From Microcoleus sp. FACHB-1515 (GTDB lineage Bacteria; Cyanobacteriota; Cyanobacteriia; Elainellales; Elainellaceae): a stretch of DNA of 64,000 bases. Under the pieces are notes generated by a model that worked only from the letters and a program-made list of their open reading frames with translations, did not search any database and was not told the DNA's origin. Positions within the stretch are counted from its first letter, which is position 1. The number at the start of each line of letters is the position of its first letter. The position numbers and the translations under genes are program-made. Location: the NCBI RefSeq assembly GCF_014696105.1, contig NZ_JACJPO010000066.1, positions 124,001 through 188,000 of the forward strand. The letters are read 5' to 3'. Positions 24,324 through 32,346 of this stretch are shown here, piece by piece.

Positions 24324-25100
24324 TTGAAATCCACCTTGAAAAACTTGCCCGCTCCCCTGCGATTGCTGATCCGTCCTTGGTTTGCCGTCTCGCTCGTCCT
24401 GCACGGCATCTTGATTTATATGCCCATTCCCACGTCAGAATCGATCGAACAGATCAGCATCACCGAGCTTCCTTCGCCCGCTGCAATTCCAACCCCCACG
24501 CCGTCCGTTACGCTCACGCCTGCTGCCTTGCCGTCACCCCCGCCCACCCCGAAACCTGTCGCTTCGCCGCTCGATCGTCCATCTGCGCCACTGGTGATTC
24601 CCACAGCGCGTCGCACTTCGATCGCCACGCCCACCGCTGCCCCCACCTTACAGCCCACGCCGACCCCAACCCCGATCGCTAGCTCTCCTCCAATCGCTAG
24701 CCCCAGCCCGACGCCGACTCCTGCTCCTAGCCCAACTCCCATACCATCGCCATCGCCATCGCCATCGCCATCGCCTAGCCCGACCTCGACCCCCAGTTCT
24801 GAAGTGCCGCTGGTTGAAGGAGCGATCGCAGGCTGTCTGGGATCAGATCAGTGCTGGGAAACGCCGGATACGCAGTGGCGATCGATCGCCCGCAATCTTC
24901 AGCAAACTCTGCGCGATCAAGGGTATGAACTCACCGAAATTCCGCTGGCCGATGACACCGGACGACGAGTTTATCGCTTATCCAAACCAGGCGAACCTCC
25001 TCGATATCTCAACTTGGTTTCAACCTTGCAGGGAACCCGATATCTCTTCACCGAAGCGCAAATGACGCCTGAAGAATTAAATCAAGCTGCTGGACTTTGA
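24324..25100 (+). CDS. Membrane-anchored proline-rich protein (TonB-like layout)
   Basis: 258 residues. One membrane segment near the N terminus (about residues 13-33, LLIRPWFAVSLVLHGILIY), then a Pro/Ser/Thr-rich spacer of about 120 residues (about 45-165) including a PSPSPSPSPS run, then a C-terminal domain of about 85 residues (GCLGSDQCWETPDTQW..., with two Cys). This N-in anchor, proline spacer and small C-terminal domain are like TonB, and the gene follows the iron transport genes, so it may energise or bind an outer-membrane receptor. The canonical TonB C-terminal motif is not visible, so this stays a suggestion. A TTG start at 24324 is needed to include the membrane helix; the first in-frame ATG would remove it. 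A 6-bp microsatellite encodes part of the spacer. Confidence 0.68.
   Translation: MKSTLKNLPAPLRLLIRPWFAVSLVLHGILIYMPIPTSESIEQISITELPSPAAIPTPTPSVTLTPAALPSPPPTPKPVASPLDRPSAPLVIPTARRTSIATPTAAPTLQPTPTPTPIASSPPIASPSPTPTPAPSPTPIPSPSPSPSPSPSPTSTPSSEVPLVEGAIAGCLGSDQCWETPDTQWRSIARNLQQTLRDQGYELTEIPLADDTGRRVYRLSKPGEPPRYLNLVSTLQGTRYLFTEAQMTPEELNQAAGL
24744..24773. repeat. Hexanucleotide microsatellite (CCATCG x5) inside a coding region
   Basis: Five perfect copies of CCATCG, each encoding Pro-Ser, in the spacer of the proline-rich protein. Copy number changes would keep the frame and vary spacer length by two residues. Confidence 0.85.
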
Positions 25101-25127
25101 AATTAAATGCTTCAAAATCAGGTTGAT

Positions 25128-27386
25128 TTAACGTCGCGGTTTGCGTCCAAATTTTGTTTGAAGATCGGCGATCGAAGCGTCTTTCGGCTGCGGTTTTGAT
25201 CGGGTTGGAGGTGCAGCATTTGCCGATCGCATCGATAAGCTAATTCGCTTTAGTTTTTCGTCAACTTCTAAGACGCGCACTTTCACAACCTGCCCGACTT
25301 TGACAATTTGTTTTGGGTCACTGACAAAGCGATCGGCCAGTTGCGACACATGCACCAATCCATCTTGATGCACGCCAATATCCACAAATGCGCCAAAATT
25401 CGCCACATTGGTAATGATACCTTCAAGCTCCATTCCAACTTTGAGATCAGCAATTTCCTGAATTCCAGCATCAAACGTGGCATAGCGAAATTCAGCTCGC
25501 GGATCGCGTCCAGGCTTTTCCAATTCGCTCACAATATCGCGCAAAGTTGGTTCACCAATTGCGTCTGTAACGTAGCGACGCAAATCGATTTTTTTGAAGC
25601 GATCGGACTGCGAAATCTCGCTGAGCGAAATCTGCAAATCTTGAGCGATCGCCTGCACAATACCGTAACTTTCCGGATGAACTGCCGTATTGTCTAACGG
25701 ATTTTTGCCGTCGCGAATTCGCAAAAATCCGGCTGCCTGCTCAAACGCTTTTGCGCCAAGCTTTGGAACTTTCAGCAGCTCTTGGCGATCGCGAAATGCC
25801 CCATTTTGATTGCGATAAGTGACAATATTATTTGCAACGCTGGCATTTAATCCGGATACAAACGTCAGCAGTTCTTTCGATGCCGTATTCAGGTCAACGC
25901 CGACAAAATTGACGCAGCTTTCTACCGTTTCTTCCAGCTTTTTCTTCAGCAGCTTTTGATCGACATCATGCTGATATTGTCCAACGCCGATCGATTTTGG
26001 ATCAATTTTCACCAGTTCTGCTAGCGGATCTTGCAATCTCCGTCCGATGCTGATTGCCCCGCGAATCGTCACATCAAGATTCGGAAATTCTGCGATCGCC
26101 ACTGGACTTGCAGAATAAACCGACGCGCCCGCTTCGTTCACCGTCACGCGAATCGGTGGACATTCAATTCCCGTCAGCGCTTCGGTGACAAACGCTTCGG
26201 TTTCGCGTCCGGCTGTGCCGTTGCCGATCGCAATGAGTTCGATGTGATGGTTGCCCAAGAGCGATCGCAACGTTTTTGCTGCCTGTTCGCGCTGTGCCGT
26301 TGATTGATGCGGATAGATCGTTTGATGCTCCAGAAACTTTCCGGTTTCGCTGATCACAACGACTTTGCATCCAGTGCGAAAACCCGGATCGATCGCCAAC
26401 GTCGGCTTCATGCCTGCCGGAGCCGCCAGCAGCAAATCGCGCAAATTTGCTTCGAACGTGGCGATCGATTCAGCATCCGCCCAAGTTTTTTTCTCGGCAA
26501 CGATCGCACTCGTCAGCGACGGCTTCAGCAAACGGCCAAACGCATCTTTGAGCATGTCGCGATAAAACGCTCGCAGCGCAGGTGCTTTCGTGCGAATCTG
26601 GCTGGCCTCCAGTTCCGTCAAGATTGCCGCCTCGTCAAATTCCAGCGCGAACGCAAGCACGCCCTCCGCCTCACCGCGCAGCAGCGCGAGAAAATTGTGC
26701 GGCGCGATCGCACTCACCTTCGATCGATAATTCCGATACATTTCAAATTTCGTGCTGCCTTCAGGAAAATCCTTTTTGATTTGCGCGGCAAACACGCCCG
26801 ATCGCGTCAGCAAGTCGCGTAGGTGCGATCGCAGGTCGGCCTGTTCTGCCACCGCTTCGGCCAAAATATCCGCCGCGCCTTTGAGCGCTTCCTCAACGGT
26901 TGTCACGCTTTCGGACAGATATTTTTGCGCTTCCGGCTCGATCCGTTCCGGATCAGCGAAGCTGGCCGCCACCTGTGCAACCTGCGGGCGATTTTGTGCC
27001 CGCAGCCAGTCGGCCAGTGGTTCCAGTCCTTTTTCGCGAGCGATCGTGGCGCGAGTGCGACGTTTGGGACGAAACGGCAGGTACAAATCTTCCAGTTCGT
27101 TTTTTTGCTGAGCGGCTTCGATTTTGGCCTTCAGGTCGTCAGTGAGTTTGCCTTGCTCCGCGATCGACTGCAAGATCACGGTTTTGCGAGCGGCCAGTTC
27201 CGTTAAATATGCGTGGCGATCGGCCAAGTCACGCAACTGCACTTCGGTCATTTCACCAGTTCGCTCTTTGCGATAGCGAGCGATGAAGGGAACCGTCGCG
27301 CCTTCTGCAAGGAGTGCCAGCGCATTTTGCACCTGAGCGAGACGCAGGTTGAGTTCTTGAGCGAGCAGAATTTCGAGGCTGGACAT
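25128..27386 (-). CDS. tex: RNA-binding transcription accessory protein Tex
   Basis: 752 residues, full length. Tex binds nucleic acids and affects transcription; it is a broadly conserved, mostly non-essential cytosolic protein. The order is N-terminal helical region with PFIARYRKERTGEMTEVQL (about 33-52), a YqgF/RNase-H-like domain (LAIDPGFRTGCKVVVIS, around 330), helix-hairpin-helix motifs (NTASKELLTFVSGLNASVANNIV), and a C-terminal S1 RNA-binding domain (about 650-718, ITNVANFGAFVDIGVHQDGLVHVS). ATG 27386 is at the expected place (MSSLEILLAQELNLRL). Transcribed alone and convergent to the proline-rich gene. Confidence 0.95.
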   Translation of the reverse strand: MSSLEILLAQELNLRLAQVQNALALLAEGATVPFIARYRKERTGEMTEVQLRDLADRHAYLTELAARKTVILQSIAEQGKLTDDLKAKIEAAQQKNELEDLYLPFRPKRRTRATIAREKGLEPLADWLRAQNRPQVAQVAASFADPERIEPEAQKYLSESVTTVEEALKGAADILAEAVAEQADLRSHLRDLLTRSGVFAAQIKKDFPEGSTKFEMYRNYRSKVSAIAPHNFLALLRGEAEGVLAFALEFDEAAILTELEASQIRTKAPALRAFYRDMLKDAFGRLLKPSLTSAIVAEKKTWADAESIATFEANLRDLLLAAPAGMKPTLAIDPGFRTGCKVVVISETGKFLEHQTIYPHQSTAQREQAAKTLRSLLGNHHIELIAIGNGTAGRETEAFVTEALTGIECPPIRVTVNEAGASVYSASPVAIAEFPNLDVTIRGAISIGRRLQDPLAELVKIDPKSIGVGQYQHDVDQKLLKKKLEETVESCVNFVGVDLNTASKELLTFVSGLNASVANNIVTYRNQNGAFRDRQELLKVPKLGAKAFEQAAGFLRIRDGKNPLDNTAVHPESYGIVQAIAQDLQISLSEISQSDRFKKIDLRRYVTDAIGEPTLRDIVSELEKPGRDPRAEFRYATFDAGIQEIADLKVGMELEGIITNVANFGAFVDIGVHQDGLVHVSQLADRFVSDPKQIVKVGQVVKVRVLEVDEKLKRISLSMRSANAAPPTRSKPQPKDASIADLQTKFGRKPRR

Positions 27387-27574
27387 GGCAGGCGATCGAG
27401 CAACAAATCATTTTCCACTATAGGCGGATGGCGGGAGGAGGCAGTTGAGAAACTGTCCTACAGCATCCGAAGTCTTGTAAAGCAGGATTGATGTCTTTTC
27501 ATAGGACAGCGGACTGGTGATGTCAAACAGGCTCTCCAGTTCGGAACCTGAATCTTTTGTTTTGTGTGTTCCCT

Positions 27575-28276
27575 ATGAAAATCGCTTACGTTTTAATTCC
27601 CAGCATCGTTGCAGTTTCTGCCGCAGTTGGAGCCGCGATCGCCACCGTCCATCAGTCCGCGCCGGACGTTCGACCGACGCCCACACCGATCACCACGCCC
27701 TCAACGCCCACGCCTTCGACTGCTCCGATCGCGTCCCCGACTCCTTCAACGCCCGCACCTGAGCGTCCCGCACCTGCACCTGAGCGTCCCGCAGCGGAAC
27801 CCACACCAGAACCGCTCAGCCGTCGATCGCCCGTGACGATTGATGGAATTGGGCCAGTGCGCGTGGGAATGACCGTTGCTCAGGCTGAAGCAGCGGCAGG
27901 CATTCCGATTCGATCGGCAGGCGATAGCGGCAACGAAAGCTGTAGCTACTTTGAGCCACAAGGCATCGACGGCTTGTCATTTATGGTGACGGAAGGTCGG
28001 ATTTCTCGCGTGGATGTGATACGCGGCAGTTCGATCGCCACCTTGAGCGGTGCGGGCATCGGCAATACCGAAGCAGAAATCGAAGCGATCTATCCCGGTC
28101 AAATCGAAGTGTCGCCGCATGAATATGTTCCGGGCGGGCACTATCTCATGTTTGTGCCAAACGATGCTGCCGATCGCAACTACCGCCTCGTGTTTGAAAC
28201 TGATGAAAACGGCGTTGTGACGCAGTTTCGATCGGGCAAGCTTTCAGAAGTCACCTGGGTTGAGGGCTGTGCCTAA
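27575..28276 (+). CDS. Secreted protein with proline-rich linker and a repeat-like C-terminal domain
   Basis: 233 residues from ATG 27575 (MKIAYVLIPSIVAV). A signal peptide or uncleaved anchor covers residues 1-25, then a Pro/Thr/Glu linker of about 60 residues with a near-perfect 18-bp tandem repeat (encoding PAPERP twice). The C-terminal 140 residues begin ITIDGIGPVRVGMT-like: VTIDGIGPVRVGMTVAQAEA, the start pattern of small secreted BamE/SmpA-like folds in cyanobacteria, and include one Cys pair candidate (SCSYF and the C-terminal EGCA). Function unknown; an envelope role is likely. Confidence 0.72.
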   Translation: MKIAYVLIPSIVAVSAAVGAAIATVHQSAPDVRPTPTPITTPSTPTPSTAPIASPTPSTPAPERPAPAPERPAAEPTPEPLSRRSPVTIDGIGPVRVGMTVAQAEAAAGIPIRSAGDSGNESCSYFEPQGIDGLSFMVTEGRISRVDVIRGSSIATLSGAGIGNTEAEIEAIYPGQIEVSPHEYVPGGHYLMFVPNDAADRNYRLVFETDENGVVTQFRSGKLSEVTWVEGCA

Positions 28277-28307
28277 TCCAGCAGGTGAAATTTCATGAAA
28301 ATCTCGC

Positions 28308-28335
28308 GTAGGGGCATGACCTGTCATGCCCCTAC
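28308..28335. repeat. Dispersed GTAGGG palindrome, copy 3
   Basis: 13-bp perfect arms GTAGGGGCATGAC (28308-28320) and GTCATGCCCCTAC (28323-28335) with a 2-base centre. It is the longest of the three related palindromes and lies between two convergent genes, so it could also act as a terminator hairpin, though no T run follows. Confidence 0.75.
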
Positions 28336-28362
28336 CCATTTGTTTCACAGCGTCGATCGCCT

Positions 28363-28725
28363 TCAGCGCAAACCCGACTGCGATTTTGCGACCACCGCAC
28401 CGTTTTCAAAGGTGACGGTGATGCGGCTACCGTCTGGGTTTTGCCAAAGGTAAAGGGCAGTGGCAGGAGCCTCTGGAACTTCAGCACGGCTGATTTCTTC
28501 ACCCGATCGCCCCAGCAGCAAACTCACCTGCGCGATCGTCAAGCCAGGATGAATTTGTTCAAACTCGCTCAGCGTCATCAACTGACTGGCGAGTTGGATG
28601 GCTTGCTGCTCAGCAGGCGAGTGAGTTTTGAGGTTGAAGTAGCTGGGCACAGCGGCAGCGATGACAGTGACCGCAATTAACACGGCTGCACCAGTGAGTG
28701 AACTCGATCGCGCTTGCGAAATCAT
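28363..28725 (-). CDS. Small membrane-anchored protein with a BamE/SmpA-like segment
   Basis: 120 residues from ATG 28725 (MISQARSSSLTG); codons upstream in frame lack coding character. A hydrophobic segment at about 12-30 (AAVLIAVTVIAAAVPSYF) is a signal or anchor. The mature part contains LSEFEQIHPGLTIAQVSLLLGRSGEEIS, a pattern resembling the helix-turn region of SmpA/BamE-like domains, then LYLWQNPDGSRITVTFENGAVVAKSQ, matching the paired strands. Convergent with another small secreted protein of comparable fold (27575-28276); they may be distant paralogues. Function not known. Confidence 0.68.
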   Translation of the reverse strand: MISQARSSSLTGAAVLIAVTVIAAAVPSYFNLKTHSPAEQQAIQLASQLMTLSEFEQIHPGLTIAQVSLLLGRSGEEISRAEVPEAPATALYLWQNPDGSRITVTFENGAVVAKSQSGLR

Positions 28726-28901
28726 GAGTCTAAATTTAATCAAAAATTCATAGCCTAGCCTGCCAAATTGCAGATGCAGCATGGATCAGGGGAATTTGGG
28801 AACTTGGTTAAAGAAGCAATTGCCAAATTTCCGTAAATTCTCAAGCACTTCGTAAACGGGTTTGATAGGCTGGAAGCGATCGCCCCCGAAATTACTTGCC
28901 T

Positions 28902-29882
28902 GTGAATACTCCGCGTGTCCTTTGCTTTGGTGAAATTCTGTTCGATCTCATCTCTGACCAGCCTGGATGCCCGCTCGAAGCGGTCACGTCTTGGACACAC
29001 TATCCCGGTGGTGCGCCTGCTAATGTTGCCTGTGCGCTGGTAAAGCTGGGCACAAGTGCGGGCTTTGTTGGCTGCGTCGGGGAAGATGCGCCTGGAAAAG
29101 AGCTGGTTGATTTGCTGCAATCAAGCGGCGTAGACACCAGCGGAATTCAGCGACACGCCACCGCTCCAACGCGAGAAATTTACGTGGTCAGAACGGCAGA
29201 AGGCGATCGCATCTTTGCCGGATTTGGCGATCGAAACACGGCGGAATTTGCCGACACGCGCTTGCAGGCGAAAGTGCTGCCCGTCGATCAATTTGCTAAT
29301 GCCGATTACCTCGTACTGGGAACGCTAGAGCTTGCCTATCCCGATACTCGGCAGGCGATCGAGCGGGCGATCGAACTGGCCGATCAGCATCTCGTTAAGC
29401 TGTTTGTGGATGTCAACTGGCGACCTGTCTTCTGGTCGGATGAAGAAGCCGCCCGCCGCACGATTCAAGAATTCGTCAAGCGCGTGGATTTCCTTAAGCT
29501 TTCAGCGGAAGAAGCCGAATGGCTGTTTGACACGCAAGATCCGGGCGTGATCGCACATCGTCTGGGTAGTGTGGAAGGCGTTTTGGTGACGGATGGCGAT
29601 CGCGGCTGTGCTTATGCCTTGGGCGGCAATGAAGGCAAACTGCCCGCCTTCAAGGTCGAAGTCGAAGATACGACGGGCGCGGGCGATAGCTTTGTGGCAG
29701 GCGTGGTGCATCAGCTTTGTCAGCAGGGCTTGCAGGCGATGCGCGATCGATCGGTCGCGGAAAAAGTCGTCGCCTATGCCAGCGCAGTCGGAGCGTTGAC
29801 GACCCTTCGACCCGGAGCGATCGCCGCTCAGCCAACCGCAGTGGAAGTTGAAGCGTTTCTCCATCTCCACTATGGGCACTGA
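28902..29882 (+). CDS. Sugar kinase of the PfkB/ribokinase family (fructokinase-like)
   Basis: 326 residues from GTG 28902 (VNTPRVLCFGE); a TTG two codons earlier is also possible. ATP-dependent phosphorylation of a free sugar, most likely fructose. The N-terminal GGAPANVACALVKLG (about 38-52) and the C-terminal DTTGAGDSFVAGV with catalytic Asp (about 256-268) are the two PfkB signatures. The internal EILFDLI and NWRPVFWSD features match bacterial and cyanobacterial fructokinases. In cyanobacteria fructokinase works after sucrose cleavage by invertase or sucrose synthase, none of which is in the window. The stop overlaps the start of the CYTH gene by 11 bases. Confidence 0.85.
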   Translation: MNTPRVLCFGEILFDLISDQPGCPLEAVTSWTHYPGGAPANVACALVKLGTSAGFVGCVGEDAPGKELVDLLQSSGVDTSGIQRHATAPTREIYVVRTAEGDRIFAGFGDRNTAEFADTRLQAKVLPVDQFANADYLVLGTLELAYPDTRQAIERAIELADQHLVKLFVDVNWRPVFWSDEEAARRTIQEFVKRVDFLKLSAEEAEWLFDTQDPGVIAHRLGSVEGVLVTDGDRGCAYALGGNEGKLPAFKVEVEDTTGAGDSFVAGVVHQLCQQGLQAMRDRSVAEKVVAYASAVGALTTLRPGAIAAQPTAVEVEAFLHLHYGH

Positions 29883-30360
29883 AATCGAGCGCAAGTTTTT
29901 GGTTTCCGGCGACGAGTGGCGATCGCTCGGTACGCCCGTCCGCTATCGGCAAGGCTATTTGACCGCAGACGAACGGCGATCGGTGCGAATCCGCGTGGCA
30001 GGCGGTGGCTTCGCCTCCTCCGGGCAGGGGTTCATCACGATCAAAGGATCAACCGAGGGCATCGCTCGCGCCGAATACGAATACGAAATTCCACTCACGG
30101 ATGCAGAAGCCTTGCTCGATCGACTGTGCGATCCGCCACTGATTGAAAAAACGCGCACCAAAATTCCCCTGGATGGCGTCGTGTGGGAAGTTGATGAATT
30201 TTTCGGCGCAAACCAAGGCTTGATCATCGCGGAAGTGGAACTGAGAGACGCCAATCAAGCGATCGATCTGCCCGACTGGATCGGCGAGGAAGTCTCCACC
30301 GACCCGCGCTACTACAATTCCAATCTGGCAAGACATCCGTTTACTGAATGGTCTACTTGA
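29872..30360 (+). CDS. CYTH domain (triphosphate tunnel metalloenzyme) protein
   Basis: 162 residues. The opening GTEIERKFLV provides the ExExK motif that coordinates metal and triphosphate in the CYTH tunnel; further lysines and arginines line it (RRSVRIRVAG, FITIKG, KTRTKIP), and EVDEF and EVEL supply the acidic side. Members hydrolyse inorganic triphosphate (as reported for TTM proteins) or nucleoside triphosphates or form cAMP; the short bacterial form usually acts as tripolyphosphatase. Start ATG 29872 overlaps the sugar kinase gene by 11 bases, so the two are translationally coupled. Its stop overlaps the convergent cytochrome gene by 8 bases. Confidence 0.88.
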   Translation: MGTEIERKFLVSGDEWRSLGTPVRYRQGYLTADERRSVRIRVAGGGFASSGQGFITIKGSTEGIARAEYEYEIPLTDAEALLDRLCDPPLIEKTRTKIPLDGVVWEVDEFFGANQGLIIAEVELRDANQAIDLPDWIGEEVSTDPRYYNSNLARHPFTEWST

Positions 30361-31057
30361 AAGCCGAAATCACCCAGGCGGCGATGATGCTGAGAATTAC
30401 TGAAATTTCCAGCAGTTTTAACCCTGAAGTGGGGCGCAGCCATTGAGCGATCGCCCGCCAACTCATTTGCTGACGCCACTGCTTCACCTGCTGCGGCCAA
30501 AACTTCGGACTGTCGCGATCGCGCCATTTCCAATCCACAATCGACAGCAACAGCGGAACGCCGCCCACCTTGACGCTCATCAGCAGATGCAGGGCGATCG
30601 ATCCCAGCAGGATCACCCAGGAAATCAAATGCGCGTAATACCAAGCGTGATTCAGTTCGCCTCGCGGTAGCCACTCGCTGCTCATCATCTTGCCGGAATA
30701 CAGCGCAAACGCGAGGGCAACGATCGCAAAGGTATTGCCGATTCGATGCAGCGTCATCCACCAAATCGGCGTTCCCACCTTGCCCAGCTTGGCGATCGAA
30801 TCTGGCTGAACTAAGCGCTGCTGTCCACGCTGAAACGAATACAGCACAAACAGCGGAAAAACCAGCAGCGTGTAGAGTCCAAACGTGCCGTGAATGCCTT
30901 CAATTTCAGGAAAATGTGGTAGAGGAATTTTGCCCCAGCGTCCGTCGTAGGTGTCGTATGTCCAATAAGCGGTGAGGATAGCGGCGATCGCAAACAGTCC
31001 GGTCAGTCCATGCAGCAGGCGCAACAACAGCGGCTGATAGGGCGCAGATGATTTCAT
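30353..31057 (-). CDS. Cytochrome b561-like membrane protein
   Basis: 234 residues with about five membrane helices (about 10-28, 57-77, 100-122, 140-162, 215-232). Histidines at the positions expected for two b-type hemes are seen: LLHGLTG (about 15), GIHGTFG (about 55), LHRIGNTFA (about 103) and HLISW..IALHLLMSVKVGG (about 143-162). This is the pattern of the Ni-hydrogenase cytochrome b / cytochrome b561 superfamily (PF01292-type), which transfers electrons between quinones and partner proteins. No hydrogenase or dehydrogenase partner is adjacent, so the electron donor is unknown. ATG at 31057. Confidence 0.78.
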   Translation of the reverse strand: MKSSAPYQPLLLRLLHGLTGLFAIAAILTAYWTYDTYDGRWGKIPLPHFPEIEGIHGTFGLYTLLVFPLFVLYSFQRGQQRLVQPDSIAKLGKVGTPIWWMTLHRIGNTFAIVALAFALYSGKMMSSEWLPRGELNHAWYYAHLISWVILLGSIALHLLMSVKVGGVPLLLSIVDWKWRDRDSPKFWPQQVKQWRQQMSWRAIAQWLRPTSGLKLLEISVILSIIAAWVISAFK

Positions 31058-31142
31058 AAGATAGAGTGAAATCTATAGAACGAACAAAATCTAAAGATTT
31101 ATTACAATATGGCAAATTCTGAAGCTGTTGCGCTAGAGGCAA

Positions 31143-31385
31143 TTAGACGACTTGGAAAGATTGTCCTAGTGGAATGAAGTCAGAAGTTTCTTGACGCTTG
31201 AGTTTCGATCGAATTTCCTCAAACCGTCTCACCGTTTCCTGAGAATACAGCCGCTCACCGCACTCTAAACAAACTTCAGCCTGCACTTTGACGACAGCCA
31301 TGTGAATACCGCCATAAAGCAACTTCTGCACTTCTTTCTCGACCATTTTGCCGCCGCAGATCGGACATTCGGGAAATGGCATCAT
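31143..31385 (-). CDS. YgiT-type zinc-finger protein, antitoxin-like
   Basis: 80 residues. It holds two CxxC motifs of a YgiT/MqsA N-terminal zinc finger: CPICGGKM (about 8-15) and CLECGERLYS (about 39-48), then a helix (VRRFEEIRSKLK). In the E. coli MqsRA pair this region binds the toxin; here the DNA-binding HTH domain of MqsA is missing. It starts 2 bases after the stop of the DUF4258 gene, so the two form a minimal operon as often seen for such pairs in cyanobacteria. Antitoxin activity is inferred from family and context. Confidence 0.85.
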   Translation of the reverse strand: MMPFPECPICGGKMVEKEVQKLLYGGIHMAVVKVQAEVCLECGERLYSQETVRRFEEIRSKLKRQETSDFIPLGQSFQVV

Positions 31386-31387
31386 GG

Positions 31388-31696
31388 CTAAAATCTTCTG
31401 ATACGCCAGTTAATCCATCGGGCAGGATCGGGACGATACACCGTAATCAGCACAGCCCACTGGTTCTGACTATTGTATGCCCAAACGCTGTGAACTGGGT
31501 TTGCGTTAGCCGTTTTACCAAACACAAGGCAGCGCGGCGGACATTCCTCCGGGTAGCTTTCAATAATTTCACCTCGAAAAACCGAGAAGAAAATTTCATC
31601 TAGCGTCAGTTCGTCGTCTTCCGCAGCATCAACGGCATGATCGGTAATGCGGATTTGATCTGTCTCGATGGCCTGAATGATGTCGTCAATGTCCAT
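31388..31696 (-). CDS. DUF4258 protein, toxin-like partner
   Basis: 102 residues. The DUF4258 pattern is intact: RITDHAVD near the N terminus, GEIIESYPEECPPRCLVFG in the middle and ITVYRPDPARW near the C terminus; the His and Arg residues are the conserved ones. Members of this family resemble RelE/HigB-type fold proteins and are typically paired with YgiT-type zinc-finger proteins, as here. It is encoded first in a two-gene minus-strand operon. Whether the pair is a true toxin-antitoxin module is unproven. Confidence 0.82.
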   Translation of the reverse strand: MDIDDIIQAIETDQIRITDHAVDAAEDDELTLDEIFFSVFRGEIIESYPEECPPRCLVFGKTANANPVHSVWAYNSQNQWAVLITVYRPDPARWINWRIRRF

Positions 31697-31809
31697 TTAG
31701 TGTCAATGATCGCGCAGCTAGGTTTGCTTGGAATGGCGATCGCCCCCATGCAGAAAAGCAATGGCTAGGTGATCGCCTCAAAAACTTGCAGTTCTCAATC
31801 GTCTGCCAT

Positions 31810-32160
31810 CTATTCGCTCTCCCAGTCTGCGATCGAACAACCGTCGAGTGAATCAGGATGCGACTCGCACTGCAAAGTCGATCGCTCTTTTTTCAAACGC
31901 TGTTTTTCGGGCTGTGGCGTCTTCGGGTCGTTGAGCTTTTCCTCAATCTCGGATAGCCGATCGAGTGATCGGTATGGCTCCTCGGCTCGGTCTGCCCGCA
32001 CAGCGTCCCAAGCATCTTCGTCTTCCTCGCTCTGTTCATCTTGATTTCGAGTTGTTGACAAATTTGGGTTGATCGGCCAACATAATGATTGACAGTCAAT
32101 CAACAAACGTAGGGTCAGGGTTAAAGTCATCGATCGAGCATCAAAAACTGATTGACTCAC
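31810..32160 (-). CDS. Small hypothetical protein, acidic
   Basis: 116 residues from a GTG at 32160 (VSQSVFDARSMTLTL), chosen because GGAG lies 10 bases upstream. The C-terminal 70 residues are charged and helical (RADRAEEPYRSLDRLSEIEEKLNDP, then PEKQRLKKERSTLQC) with three Cys or so (LQCESHPDSLDGCS). I do not recognise a family. It has a strong hairpin in its leader (32196-32235). Upstream in-frame codons to 32304 are probably not translated. Confidence 0.5.
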   Translation of the reverse strand: MSQSVFDARSMTLTLTLRLLIDCQSLCWPINPNLSTTRNQDEQSEEDEDAWDAVRADRAEEPYRSLDRLSEIEEKLNDPKTPQPEKQRLKKERSTLQCESHPDSLDGCSIADWESE

Positions 32161-32195
32161 GGTGAGTAATCTCCTTACAAAAAACAAATTGCCTG

Positions 32196-32235
32196 ATTCC
32201 TGTGCGGCTAGCTTGAGACCCTGCCGCACAGGAAT
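32196..32235. other. Strong hairpin in the leader of the small acidic gene / ubiD divergent region
   Basis: Perfect 12-bp arms ATTCCTGTGCGG (32196-32207) and CCGCACAGGAAT (32224-32235), 16-base loop. Read leftwards on the minus strand, a run of six T (GTTTTTTG) follows about 13 bases after the stem and comes just before the ribosome site. This could be a leader attenuator or a regulator's binding site. Confidence 0.5.
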
Positions 32236-32346
32236 TCTGCGTATACTAGCATAGGATTGACCAGAAATATACCAAGTTTTTCTGCGTGAAGCGTTCAGCC
32301 TCAATCTGCCGTCATAATGAGAGAAGACGCTTTACATAGATTTACG

